From contig NZ_CP032678.1 of assembly GCF_003627215.1 (NCBI RefSeq), positions 558,001-622,000 on the forward strand: a DNA stretch of 64,000 bases, given 5' to 3'. The DNA comes from Pseudomonas sp. Leaf58. Its GTDB lineage: Bacteria; Pseudomonadota; Gammaproteobacteria; Pseudomonadales; Pseudomonadaceae. The notes under the pieces were generated by a model that did no database searches, had not been told where the DNA came from, and was given only the letters and a program-made list of their open reading frames with translations. Made by a program: the position numbers and the translations under genes. This document shows, in pieces, positions 25,634 through 34,663 of the stretch (positions are counted from its first letter, which is position 1; each line of letters begins with the position of its first letter).

Positions 25634-26152
25634 TCAATTGAATGACGGCTCACTGTAGCCTTGTTGATACTGCCTGCAGCTCTCTTCATGGGAGGTAGTG
25701 GAGGGCGTCGCCATCTTTGATCCGCCAGTGCTGGCAGCAGCGTGATCAAGAATGGCGCCCATATCCTGATAGGTGAAATGTGCGTCAATGTCGCGCAATG
25801 CAATTGCAACCTCCCGATTCCACTGCTCTTGAGTGAAGGATCGGTAGCTGCCAACCAGGGTGAGCTCCTGGAGCTTCGCTTCGGTAAGGTCTTCGTAATA
25901 GGGTTGTCCATGCCCCCTGATCCAACCGTTCTGGGTCATTGGGGTCAGTCCGTCGATATCGAGAAAAAACTCGCCTCCAGGGGGAATTACCCAGGCATGC
26001 TCAACGTAACCTGGCTGAATGTCATCGCAGATGACGGCCTGGATTGTCCACCCGAGTTTGCGATGGAGCGCTGCCGCCAGGTGCATGCACCAACCAGATG
26101 AATAACGATCGTATATTTCAGTTGGAACGTTGAGATAAATCACATCAATCAC
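25634..26152 (-). CDS. Hypothetical protein with possible papain-like fold
   Basis: A 172-residue protein. SSGWCMHLAAALHRKLGW places a cysteine at the start of a helix, and VEHAWVIPPGGEFFLDIDG places His and Asp on following strands, a pattern typical of papain- or transglutaminase-like folds. The last 50 residues are low-complexity and polar. Starts are GTG codons: the one at 26152 has GGAAAAGG directly adjacent, and the one three codons later (26143) has better spacing. It converges on the gene ending at 25573. Enzymatic activity is unproven. Confidence 0.6.
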   Translation of the reverse strand: MIDVIYLNVPTEIYDRYSSGWCMHLAAALHRKLGWTIQAVICDDIQPGYVEHAWVIPPGGEFFLDIDGLTPMTQNGWIRGHGQPYYEDLTEAKLQELTLVGSYRSFTQEQWNREVAIALRDIDAHFTYQDMGAILDHAAASTGGSKMATPSTTSHEESCRQYQQGYSEPSFN

Positions 26153-26344
26153 CCTTTTCCTTAGAATTTACCATGGGTAGTACAGCCCCCTGCAATCACC
26201 GGGGATTACCGGGGTCTCAGAGGGCAATGCAGAAGATCGCAATCACAGCTTAGGGGCGGTTATGAGGATTTGGCTTTCGGTTGTAATCGACTAGCCTGCA
26301 TTGCCTGTGTCAAACTAGGAGTATAAATCAAGTTAAGGGTAAGG

Positions 26345-26740
26345 ATGGACGACATGTCAGAACCTGGGAAATCAGCAACCATTCAGCGTTACGACAGACT
26401 GGCACCGGGGCAAAAGCTCCTGGTGGATGCCATTTCGGATTGGTGGAAGGATGCACAGTTTCTGACCACCGGAGACCGAGGTGAGTGGAACGTTTTTGAC
26501 AATGACCCCATGTTTATCAGGCAGATTGAAATCATCCGTAATCCTGAAAAAGCAGACTGGTATTGGCAGAATTATGGCGTCACCTTTGCCGAGATGGCAG
26601 CGGAAGTTGTGAAATGGTGGGACAATTTCGATGTCATCGATGGCGACAGAAATATATTCGATGAGGAGCCCGAGTTTGTTGGCAAAGCCCGGAATTTTTT
26701 GGAAAAAAAGGCCAGCCATGACGCTGAGCCAGGGCTGTAA
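26345..26740 (+). CDS. Hypothetical acidic protein
   Basis: A 131-residue soluble protein rich in Asp, Glu and Trp (SDWWKDAQF, KADWYWQNYG, VVKWWDNFDVIDG). AAGGGTAAGG lies directly before the ATG. It ends EPGL, one of several proteins in the window with a C-terminal Gly-Leu or Gly-Met. No domain is recognised. The 192 bases upstream hold no gene. Confidence 0.7.
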   Translation: MDDMSEPGKSATIQRYDRLAPGQKLLVDAISDWWKDAQFLTTGDRGEWNVFDNDPMFIRQIEIIRNPEKADWYWQNYGVTFAEMAAEVVKWWDNFDVIDGDRNIFDEEPEFVGKARNFLEKKASHDAEPGL

Positions 26741-26836
26741 CAGCCTATTTAAAAAGCCTGTCGTTCTTGAGCGTAGAATGGCAGGCGCGTAAACTGGTTG
26801 AATAAGCCCTCAATATAAATACATAGGATTGACACC

Positions 26837-27655
26837 ATGTCGTTCAGGTACGGTATCGCAAAGTTCAGGGATGGCACTGAAGCGTATCTGGTTTACGCTG
26901 ACAGCCCTGGCTGGGCCCTGAAGCCACTCTTTCCATCGCTGGAAGAGGCGATGGATTGGCGCAACCGTGATTTTCCCGAGATGCCCAATACGGGAATTGC
27001 GCTTCAGATGCACGCCAAATCTGCCGAAGAGCCCGTGTTGATCTTGGCCGATATCTCCAGCCCTGAATGTGCAGGGTTGTGGTTCTATACGACTGCCTCG
27101 AAAAACGACATGGTCATTACCGGGCCGACCTCTCAGCTGGAAGTTGAAGAAGCAGTGCTGCTGGGTAACGAGATCTGCACCAAGGAATTCTACGAAGCCT
27201 GGGACACCGCCAAGAGCGTTCTCCCTCCCCTGATAAAGCCCAGGGAGACCAGCAATGCTGGCGTTCTCCGGACAAGATCAGATGGCTTGCCCACGACCTC
27301 CAATGCTGAAATCTGCGCGAAGTGGGTTGCCGACCAGGAATCTGGGCCTTTCGGCATACACCCACTGATCAAGGGCTTTCTACTCGGGCACCCTGAGTAC
27401 TGCCGGCGCTTCCCCGCCCTGGGCATGCGCGGCTCGCCCTCTCAAGCCAAATGGGAGAATATCTCAAGGCTGATGGTGCTAGCGAATCAATCCCGGCGTG
27501 GCTCTGATCCCGTGCTGTACCCCAAGGGCGTATTTGACGCAGAGCTGTCCCCGAGGATTGGCGAGGAATTTGTTGCCTTTGCCAAAGAGCAAGGTATATC
27601 ACTTAAAGCTATAGCGTCACGGGATTATTCTCAGAAAGATGATCTCACTCGCTAG
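26837..27655 (+). CDS. Hypothetical protein
   Basis: A 272-residue protein. The first 120 residues (SFRYGIAKFRDGTEAYLVY, PLFPSLEEAMDWRNRDF) read as a mixed alpha/beta domain. The C-terminal half is helical with several basic patches (PEYCRRFPALGMRGSP, ISRLMVLANQSRRG). No family is recognised. It is separated from the previous gene by 96 bases and converges on the gene at 27778. Confidence 0.7.
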   Translation: MSFRYGIAKFRDGTEAYLVYADSPGWALKPLFPSLEEAMDWRNRDFPEMPNTGIALQMHAKSAEEPVLILADISSPECAGLWFYTTASKNDMVITGPTSQLEVEEAVLLGNEICTKEFYEAWDTAKSVLPPLIKPRETSNAGVLRTRSDGLPTTSNAEICAKWVADQESGPFGIHPLIKGFLLGHPEYCRRFPALGMRGSPSQAKWENISRLMVLANQSRRGSDPVLYPKGVFDAELSPRIGEEFVAFAKEQGISLKAIASRDYSQKDDLTR

Positions 27656-27777
27656 ACTGGTCTTCACCCTTGTCCGAAACTTCAGTGAGCCCCCAACCTT
27701 CCTCACGAGGAGGTTAATGCTCATCGGTAGAAAGGCACGGCTGTCGACCCGTCATCTGCGAATGTTATTGAACACTA

Positions 27778-28902
27778 TCAAGCTTCGTAAATTCGTCCAG
27801 GGGGCTCGCCGAGGCCAGCGTTGACGACTACTGGTGGTATGAACACAATCTTGCGCATGGCGCGCTCTGGCCCATACGGTTGGTTGCGAAAGTGGCCACG
27901 TCGATAGTGTGTGACCATGGTACGCCCTGTCTCATGATGATCACCGTAATCCACGCTTGCCGCAAATTTGTGCCCCACCAGACGAACTTTCAGATAGTCC
28001 CGGTTGGACAGCGTGCGTTCGGCGGTCTTCCGGGCACCTGGTTTGTCTGCATGCTCAGCCTGATGTACCAGGTCGCTCGGGGCACGGTCATCCCAGCGCT
28101 CGACAACGTCATGCTCAGCGATGGACAGAAAGAGCAAGCAGTTTACCGCCAGTGCGATTCCCTTGTTAAGTTGGGCGCTATCCATCATGAGAGTAGAGCC
28201 TAGATTTAGTGAAGTGGCCGGCAGACCAAAGCGCAAAGCAATGTCAGCTTCTTGTTGGCGAATCCGCTCCAGCATCACGGCGTTGGATGCGACGATCGCT
28301 TCTGATGAGGCTTGTATGGCTGCAGCAATGCCCTGGCTGGGATCGGACACATCAATGGGCACTCCCATCATAGGCTCACCCTTTTCGCTAGCCCAGAAGA
28401 AAAGATTTGAAAATTGACTATGAGTGGTAAAGCGCACGTTAAGCCTAGGCGTTTCACCAGGAAAAATCTTCCAGCTAACGAAAGCACCTTCAAAGCCAAG
28501 CGCTTCCACAACCTGATGCCCAAAATGCAGGTACAGCGACGAGCTGATTTTGGGGATAGCAGAAATCGGCAGAGAGTCCACATCCGTATGCATCAATGCG
28601 ACTGTCAGCCCTTTATGGAAATCATAGATGATACGGCCTCCGTCCAGGAAGCCAGAAAAAACCTGGACGTTTGTGATCTCCGCCTCTGCTGGGCCAGGGC
28701 CTGGCTGAGGCCCCATCCGGTCAAGTGCCTTATGGATGGCTGGAGCTAGCTCTTCCGTTAGAAAATGCCGCCTCTGCTGACTCGTGCCTTTGGAGCGTGC
28801 GATATATTGCGTCCCCAGTCTAACGGCGAAGGGACGTGTCGCCTCATACCTGAGGGGGGCGTACATTGAGTGCTTGGTGGGAGAGACACGCTGGCTGGCC
28901 AT
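27778..28902 (-). CDS. Protein with C-terminal HxRRGHxR domain (AcrVA2-like?)
   Basis: A 374-residue protein. The C-terminus (VTHYRRGHFRNQPYGPER, RKIVFIPPVVVNAGLG) matches a conserved tail common in plasmid and phage hypothetical proteins. From memory it resembles the end of the Cas12a inhibitor AcrVA2 (HIRRGHWHGYWQG ... RWQPAVFVN). The rest, including a helical middle (GIAAAIQASSEAIVASNAV), is not recognised. AAGG precedes the ATG by eight bases. The protein at 33157 has a diverged version of the same tail. An anti-CRISPR role is only a hypothesis; the tail is widespread in elements whose hosts lack type V systems. Confidence 0.6.
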   Translation of the reverse strand: MASQRVSPTKHSMYAPLRYEATRPFAVRLGTQYIARSKGTSQQRRHFLTEELAPAIHKALDRMGPQPGPGPAEAEITNVQVFSGFLDGGRIIYDFHKGLTVALMHTDVDSLPISAIPKISSSLYLHFGHQVVEALGFEGAFVSWKIFPGETPRLNVRFTTHSQFSNLFFWASEKGEPMMGVPIDVSDPSQGIAAAIQASSEAIVASNAVMLERIRQQEADIALRFGLPATSLNLGSTLMMDSAQLNKGIALAVNCLLFLSIAEHDVVERWDDRAPSDLVHQAEHADKPGARKTAERTLSNRDYLKVRLVGHKFAASVDYGDHHETGRTMVTHYRRGHFRNQPYGPERAMRKIVFIPPVVVNAGLGEPPGRIYEA

Positions 28903-28951
28903 GAATGCACCCTTGAGTCTTGGGGTAGTGGGATGTCTGCAGAAATCTGGT

Positions 28952-29896
28952 TTATGAGACTATCATCTTTGAGAGCCTAGTCAGTTCAACATCAGTAATT
29001 TTTTGGCCGCTGATGATCAGCGCAATGGGTATCTGGCTCAGGACGGCTTCCAGCCACAAATCCTGGTTCGAGCGATCCTCCGCCACGGCCTCTTCGTTGA
29101 TGAGCTTGAGCAGCTCGGACACCTCTTTCCCCTGGTGCTTTTTCTCAAAGAGATTCAGGGCAGAAGTCACCACCTCCAATAACTCAGGCTCGTGAGCATA
29201 GGCCCAGCTGGCAAAGACTTTGCGGGTCGCCAGGCCTTCATCATTGCACGGCCATGGACTTGGCGCCCTGGCATACGATTCCCCGGTCAGATGATCGCGA
29301 ACCGCATTCGAGAATGCCGCGCCATAGCCGTCACGGTCAGTGTTGGGAAAGCGAGCCCGTTCAGACATGAAGCTGTCGAAATAAGACCTGGTGCGCTCGA
29401 CGTGCGCAGCCCCCTGATAGCCACACACAACCGTTTCGATGATGCGGTAGAAATGGTCAGGGTAAACGTAGGGAAGAATCTCCGGCCAGGCATAGAAATC
29501 TTTCGGTACCTGCAGCGCAAACAAGGTGTCGGCAATGACGCTGCGCACGGCGTGTGCACCACAGAGCAGTTCGCTAAAGATGTGCATGCCACCATCTGAA
29601 TCTCCTTTGCCAGGCACGACATTTTCTGCAAGAAACGGCGCCAGGTTGTCCATGTTGTGCAGGACGATCTCGCGAACCTGCTCCCGAAAGGCTGCCGGGA
29701 AGAGTCGCATGTAGTAATTGGGTGCACAAAATGGCTTGAAGCTGTCCAACCAAAGCTTTGGGATCTGGAGATTTTCATAACCTACGGCACCGAACAGACT
29801 GGAAAAGTCATGGCCAGCTTCAAAACATTGGTGCGACGTCGAAATCCGGAATGCGAAGTCACCATAGTCTGGGTGGGGTACGGACGCAGCATGCAC
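28952..29896 (-). CDS. Hypothetical protein
   Basis: A 314-residue soluble protein, predicted mostly helical (LLCGAHAVRSVIADTLFAL, LLEVVTSALNLFEKKHQG). No motif is recognised. The start is a GTG at 29894-29896 with only a weak upstream purine stretch. The small gene at 29908 ends 11 bases upstream, so both are likely cotranscribed and possibly coupled. The gene at 27778 follows 49 bases downstream on the same strand. Confidence 0.65.
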   Translation of the reverse strand: MHAASVPHPDYGDFAFRISTSHQCFEAGHDFSSLFGAVGYENLQIPKLWLDSFKPFCAPNYYMRLFPAAFREQVREIVLHNMDNLAPFLAENVVPGKGDSDGGMHIFSELLCGAHAVRSVIADTLFALQVPKDFYAWPEILPYVYPDHFYRIIETVVCGYQGAAHVERTRSYFDSFMSERARFPNTDRDGYGAAFSNAVRDHLTGESYARAPSPWPCNDEGLATRKVFASWAYAHEPELLEVVTSALNLFEKKHQGKEVSELLKLINEEAVAEDRSNQDLWLEAVLSQIPIALIISGQKITDVELTRLSKMIVS

Positions 29897-29907
29897 GAAG
29901 GCGCTTT

Positions 29908-30111
29908 TCAGCCCGCTGCGTGTTCCAAGCTTTCCATGTAACAGTAGGCACTGTCGATATCATCAAAGGCTCGCAGCACCTCGCCACAGATGGCAATCGC
30001 GCCCTCCACCAAGAGCCCGGTGTGACCCTTGGTTGACAGCCTCTGTAACTCGAAAGAGGCGCATTGTGCCTGAGCCGAATCTTTCATTCTCTGGGTTCTT
30101 CGTGCTCTCAC
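29908..30111 (-). CDS. Small hypothetical protein
   Basis: A 67-residue protein. I choose the GTG at 30109-30111 as the start because AGGAGG lies four bases upstream; the frame extends further to an ATG at 30153 with no ribosome-binding site. The product starts with a basic segment (RARRTQRMKD) followed by a helical region (GAIAICGEVLRAFDDIDSA). It is the first gene of the run leading to 28952 and 27778. The function is unknown. Confidence 0.55.
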   Translation of the reverse strand: MRARRTQRMKDSAQAQCASFELQRLSTKGHTGLLVEGAIAICGEVLRAFDDIDSAYCYMESLEHAAG

Positions 30112-30207
30112 ATGGCCTCCTGGATTGGCAATACGCCCGGCAACATAGGGCATCTTGCCACATTAAGAAAAGCAGTGTGAGGGATTAATCGTCGCGAGCG
30201 CGATCCT

Positions 30208-30699
30208 TCATGCCAAAAGTCGGAGGAGCTCCACGGGTGTCATTTTCGTGACCATGGCCAGCGCGATCAAGAACATCCCTGCAAACCCCGCCACCCCTAT
30301 CCACAACCACCAGCGATAAAGCTGCCTGTGATTCACGGGGAGTGGGGCACCTGTCGCGACTGAGCCCAGGGCCATGTCCCTGAGCTGTTTTTGGAGCCAA
30401 AGGACAGGAAGCCAGAGCAGGCCAACCAGGACAAACACGCAGGCCGAGTACAAGACCCAGGGGGCATGCAGGGTGAGGTCGGCAAGGCTGGCCAGTGCGT
30501 AGCCCGTGACTACCTGGACAACCCCGGCAGTGGTGGTGATCCAGGCATCAAACCACACCACCATCCTCCCCACGGCACTGATCACGACAGGGTTTCTTGT
30601 CCGGTTGGCTGCAACAAAATAGAGGTAGGAGCCCATGCCGAAACCAAACAGGAACACCGCAGCGACAATGTGCATGTACTTGAGCAGCAGATACGTCAT
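30208..30699 (-). CDS. DUF2269-family integral membrane protein
   Basis: A 163-residue membrane protein with four predicted transmembrane helices: KYMHIVAAVFLFGFGMGSY, WITTTAGVVQVVTGYALA, LYSACVFVLVGLLWLPVL and WIGVAGFAGMFLIALAM. The early His and the overall pattern match the DUF2269/COG5528 family, whose function is unknown. The start codon lies one base after the stop of the saccharopine-dehydrogenase-like gene, so the two form an operon and are probably functionally linked. Confidence 0.8.
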   Translation of the reverse strand: MTYLLLKYMHIVAAVFLFGFGMGSYLYFVAANRTRNPVVISAVGRMVVWFDAWITTTAGVVQVVTGYALASLADLTLHAPWVLYSACVFVLVGLLWLPVLWLQKQLRDMALGSVATGAPLPVNHRQLYRWWLWIGVAGFAGMFLIALAMVTKMTPVELLRLLA

Positions 30700-30700
30700 G

Positions 30701-31798
30701 TCAGATTCCTGAGTGGTCTCGGGTAGTGATCAAGGGTTCTCCGATCGCCTCAAGATAAGTTTCCATTGGAATGACGCCCACACAGGCGCGGGCCCCTGCT
30801 TCGATCGCCACACCCGCCATCTGCATTGTGGTCAAGGCCACAGCTCCTGAGGCGGGTATGGTCGGGCCCTTGTCATCCCAGGCCTCGATCTCCCAGCGAT
30901 GGGAGTAGGGCAGGCCGTCGATGCCGATGCCGGCAATCGTGATGAACATGAGGCTTTTCTTGTCCCCCAGCCATTCAAACCGCTTGCCAATTTGATGAAG
31001 CCAATCGGCACACACACTGGCGCATCGGACAACACCCAGGCGTGCAAGAGAGGCGGCGCAGAAATTTGCGAGCGTGCCAAGCTTCAGACCCGCGCCTGCC
31101 TGGAACCGCACGGTAAGTGCCCCGTATCGAGCTGGGAAAATGTCCATGTCCGGGACGTCGACGTTGGCCAACAGGCGACCGCCAAGACCAGGAAAGCGAT
31201 GCAGGGTCAGGTTTTGCCAACCAAACACGCGCTTGACCATTCCATTTTCAAATTGCTCAATGTGTTTGCCAGCATACTCAAGCACACCCCGCACCGTCGA
31301 GACGCCGGGCATTTTGGAAGACGAGGTGATACCGAAGTCGATCGTGTGGATCTTCCTGAACAGCGGTTCGAAGTAGTCGATCACTCCAGATGAGAGGGTC
31401 GGTACCGAACTACAGCCACTCAGGACGAAAACGCCCGCTTGTTGTGCCAGGTCGTCCAGAATCGAGATGCCACGAACGAAATGTCGGCAGTCGGACAGGT
31501 CGCAATAGTTGGCACCTGCGGTGATTGCTGATCGGGCGACCGCATAGTCCTGGCCTTGGAACGGGCCCGCCGTGTGGATCACCAGGTTGATCTGATGCTT
31601 GCGCAGCACCTCTACGAACGCCGCAGAATGTGCATCTCCCGCCCAATAGGAACCCTTGTCGCCCTGGCAGAGAGCACTGAGCTTCTGCTCATCACGTCCA
31701 ACTGCGAGGATGAAGGGGGCATTGGCCTCACCCTTGAGCTTGCTGTAGATGATGCTTCCGAAATTCCCATATGCCCCAACGATTGCGACTCTGTACAT
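30701..31798 (-). CDS. Saccharopine dehydrogenase-like NAD(P)-binding protein
   Basis: A 365-residue protein that starts with a Rossmann fold (YRVAIVGAYGNFGSIIYSKL), a variant glycine motif GAYGNFG, followed by LAVGRDEQKL, INLVIHTAGPFQGQDYAV and AGANYCDLSD. These match the saccharopine dehydrogenase-like oxidoreductase superfamily (COG3268/COG1748 type). The substrate cannot be told from sequence; true lysine-pathway activity is unlikely. It is immediately upstream of the DUF2269 membrane protein, a pairing I have seen in other proteobacteria. It probably belongs to cargo metabolism and not to plasmid maintenance. Confidence 0.8.
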   Translation of the reverse strand: MYRVAIVGAYGNFGSIIYSKLKGEANAPFILAVGRDEQKLSALCQGDKGSYWAGDAHSAAFVEVLRKHQINLVIHTAGPFQGQDYAVARSAITAGANYCDLSDCRHFVRGISILDDLAQQAGVFVLSGCSSVPTLSSGVIDYFEPLFRKIHTIDFGITSSSKMPGVSTVRGVLEYAGKHIEQFENGMVKRVFGWQNLTLHRFPGLGGRLLANVDVPDMDIFPARYGALTVRFQAGAGLKLGTLANFCAASLARLGVVRCASVCADWLHQIGKRFEWLGDKKSLMFITIAGIGIDGLPYSHRWEIEAWDDKGPTIPASGAVALTTMQMAGVAIEAGARACVGVIPMETYLEAIGEPLITTRDHSGI

Positions 31799-32012
31799 AA
31801 TGACTCACCGTTAATTTTCAACGATTTAATCATATATTGCCAGCAGTTTGCCACTGTGAATGGAAAGAGTGTTGGTCGGTTATGACCACGGGGCAGTAGC
31901 CGCAGTGAAACGATTTGAAGCACCTGCAAAGCTTCTTGAGCATAGAGGTTTTCTTTTTTCATCAAGTTGGGTGGGCCATATGGGATCAGCACCACCCTGA
32001 TCCCTGCCGGTA

Positions 32013-32984
32013 TCAACGCGCCTTCAAAAACAGTCTTTTCTCGTTTGTCGAATCTGCATGCTGAGCGTAGGTAGTCCCCAACACGGGGCACATGCGATTG
32101 GCGCCTGGAGTGTTGGCGCCACCACACGCACCACTGCGATTCGGTGTCGTCCAAAGCCCAAACGGTGCAGTCATGGTCTGTGCAGAGGCCCATCCTGCTC
32201 CAGGGTGATAGAAAAGATAGCTACCCGAGGGGCTAACAGCAGGAATGCCACTATAGTTCAGGTTTGTGTCTGCGGGAAGGGTTTCAAAGCGTTGCCAAGC
32301 ACCGTAAGCCTGAATCCAGCTTGGGTTCCCATTTGCAATAAGAACTTTATCTGAACTGTTGATGATGCCGGCTGGAATGATCGGATAGTTGGCGCTGTCA
32401 TTCGTCACGCCCTTGATTGGCTGCCCCTTGACCACCACGTTGTTGAAGGTTGCGTTAGCCAGACTCGTCCAGCGCGCCACCAGTACCCACTTGCCACCAT
32501 CGGTGGTCATGTCTACGTAGGCGCTAAAAGTGGTTGAGCCATTTGTCACCTGGTAGATACCATTGCGTCCTGCGACCGCATTGAGTACGGTAAAGCCTGA
32601 GGTGGAGGTTTGCGTACCGATGGCTTGCTGAGTTTTGTGCTCTTCCCTGGAGGAGGTTTTTACAGTCGTAGGGCCCACGTTGCGGTACACACCTGTGGTG
32701 GAATACAGCTCGCGTTGTTGAACACTCTGACTGCTGGTGGTCGTGCAGGTTGTGGACTGTTCGAACTTCAAGCCCTCCATCATGCTGTCGGTACTAGGGG
32801 CCCATTCGTCACAGGTCTCATTGACGTCGTAGGGCTCTCCTAGCAAAGGATCGGCGGGCAGCCACTCTCCTGCTGTCACATAGCGGACAGGGGCCTCCAT
32901 ACGAATTTCATTGCCGGCTATGGCTGAATGACAGAGCGGCAAGCAGAGCAGGGCACCCCAGAGCAGTCGTTTTATCATTTTCAT
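32013..32984 (-). CDS. Exported protein with fibrinogen-like motif
   Basis: A 323-residue exported protein. The start at 32982-32984 (GAGG six bases upstream) gives the signal peptide MKMIKRLLWGALLCLPLCHS. After a Ser/Thr-rich segment comes RNGIYQVTNGSTTFSAYVDM followed by TTDGGKWVLVARW, the hallmark of fibrinogen-related domains (YCDMxTDGGGWxxxxR). The C-terminal part has a cysteine pair (GACGGANTPGANRMC). Bacterial proteins of this type are often surface or pilus-tip adhesins. It lies a few kilobases from a PilV-like pilin at 38000 and another small exported protein at 34664. Confidence 0.65.
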   Translation of the reverse strand: MKMIKRLLWGALLCLPLCHSAIAGNEIRMEAPVRYVTAGEWLPADPLLGEPYDVNETCDEWAPSTDSMMEGLKFEQSTTCTTTSSQSVQQRELYSTTGVYRNVGPTTVKTSSREEHKTQQAIGTQTSTSGFTVLNAVAGRNGIYQVTNGSTTFSAYVDMTTDGGKWVLVARWTSLANATFNNVVVKGQPIKGVTNDSANYPIIPAGIINSSDKVLIANGNPSWIQAYGAWQRFETLPADTNLNYSGIPAVSPSGSYLFYHPGAGWASAQTMTAPFGLWTTPNRSGACGGANTPGANRMCPVLGTTYAQHADSTNEKRLFLKAR

Positions 32985-33156
32985 GACGCACCTCAATTCA
33001 AGATGCTCATATTCTAAGGAATATCCGCTGTAGCGTGCAAAATACTTCGCTTATTTCGTAAATTGTGCTTATCTATCAATGCTATCAAGCATTTTCTCAG
33101 ATGAGCGCACCAGCACCTGCCTTGAGCAACATCCCAAGGCAGGTACATCTGTTAGC

Positions 33157-34167
33157 TCAAGACTGAGTATTTGGGGCCGCGTCTACACCCACCAAAGCGC
33201 TTTCTACAAAGATGTACCGGGTGCCTGGTGCGTGATGGGCGTATTCGCCTCGGTAATAGCGCTCATCCCGAAGCTGCCTGAAATGCCAGGCGCGGTAGTG
33301 TGCTGTGCGGCCTGCATCATGCCGGACTGACTCACTGTTTGCCAGTGGCGGTGTGCTGTTGACCAGCGTCACTGGGGCAACCTTCTGTTCGGCGCGGCGA
33401 CCTTCCATGCGCGGAGCTTGAGGCGTCGGGAAGCCTTGCTTGAGCTTATTGCCCTGGGTGGCCACGTGATAAACACCAAGGGCGGCAATCAACTTCAAGC
33501 TGTAGAACTGTATGTCGCTGTCTGATTCTGACAGATCCTCTTGCGCGAGGATGAGGCCTTGGCTGACCATGGCCTCGCGGTATGCCTGTGGGTTTTTTGC
33601 ACCCAAAAGCACAGGAATGTTTTGGCCATAGATAACGGTTCTTGAGCATTCACCCGTTTTATCTCGATAGATCAAACTCAATATGCCGTCCTGGGGAAGC
33701 TCTGAGAATGACACTCGGTCACCAGGAACCTTGATGTAGTCGAGGAAAGGGCGGAGCACCTCGTCCTTGAAGCCATCCCCAATGACCCAGCTGACCAAGA
33801 GGCTTGGAATCTCAATGCCCTTAAAAGCGTAACCACGGGGTGGAGCAAGAATGAAGGATGGGAACGGCATGTCCAGGCCTTCGCTTGAGGACAGCGAGTA
33901 TCGCGCTTTGAGCAGGTTGTCCAGGACGAGGGATGATTCGGGAAAGATGACTTGGCTGTTATGCGATTGCAGAAAGAGCTCTTCGGCCATAATGTAGAAC
34001 GCATGATCGTTTTGAATGTCAGGCTGGCGCCGAATGAAGTCGCTTAGCACCGTAGCATCTGAAGAGGATCTGCGCTCCTTTCCAGGTAGGTGCTGTCGAA
34101 GGCCGCTGACGATCTTATTGGTCAGGAGGGGGTACAAGGTATACGATAACTTTTTAGTCTGAGTCAC
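33157..34167 (-). CDS. Protein with diverged HxRxWHFRxL C-terminal domain (AcrVA2-like?)
   Basis: A 336-residue protein. Its C-terminus (AHYRAWHFRQLRDERYYRG, PGTRYIFVESALVG) is a diverged form of the tail of the protein at 27778, with the same His-x-Arg...His-Phe-Arg spacing and final Val-Gly. The N-terminal 250 residues include a hydrophobic central segment (IEIPSLLVSWVIGDGF). Before the tail is a Pro/Gln-rich linker. The start is a GTG at 34165-34167. Function is unknown; similarity to AcrVA2-type proteins is from memory and untested. Confidence 0.6.
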   Translation of the reverse strand: MTQTKKLSYTLYPLLTNKIVSGLRQHLPGKERRSSSDATVLSDFIRRQPDIQNDHAFYIMAEELFLQSHNSQVIFPESSLVLDNLLKARYSLSSSEGLDMPFPSFILAPPRGYAFKGIEIPSLLVSWVIGDGFKDEVLRPFLDYIKVPGDRVSFSELPQDGILSLIYRDKTGECSRTVIYGQNIPVLLGAKNPQAYREAMVSQGLILAQEDLSESDSDIQFYSLKLIAALGVYHVATQGNKLKQGFPTPQAPRMEGRRAEQKVAPVTLVNSTPPLANSESVRHDAGRTAHYRAWHFRQLRDERYYRGEYAHHAPGTRYIFVESALVGVDAAPNTQS

Positions 34168-34663
34168 AGCACTGGATCTCTCGTCGACGTTGAGTGGAAA
34201 CTACTAGCATTTAGGCGTGTAGTGCAATAAGCATGAGCGTCAATATTCTGACCCCGCCCGAAAGCCAATGATGAAAACGTCAGTCTTTGGTTGTTGAATT
34301 TGACGACGATCACGCGTCGTGAGGTGCAGGTTGCCTGAAGCCTCGTTTGGGCTGTGCAGCGCCGGACTTGCTGGAATTCGTTTGACCTGGCGACCACCTG
34401 AGTCTTTAGTTGTGGCAGGATTGATCAACGGCCTCGATTTAGCGTAGTATTGACATATGAGCACCAGTGTCTCTGTCGTCCAAAACGACCTTAGGATACG
34501 GAGATGTTCATGCGCACATCAATGCCAAGGCCTTTCACGCGCCTTTGCAACCCAGGCTTTGAAAATGACAGATGCGTGAATTTTAGAGCCCTTTAGCTTA
34601 GTGCTGATTTTAGGCTTGAAAAGCCCGTAAACAACAAATACGTGTAGCATAATGGAGAAACAA
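34168..34663. other. 496-bp region without a convincing gene
   Basis: This gap separates divergent genes and should hold both promoters. I see a TTGACA at about 34448-34453 and several AT-rich stretches. A minus-strand frame (34240-34464, GTG start) has some protein-like composition but no good ribosome-binding site, so I do not call it. Confidence 0.4.
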
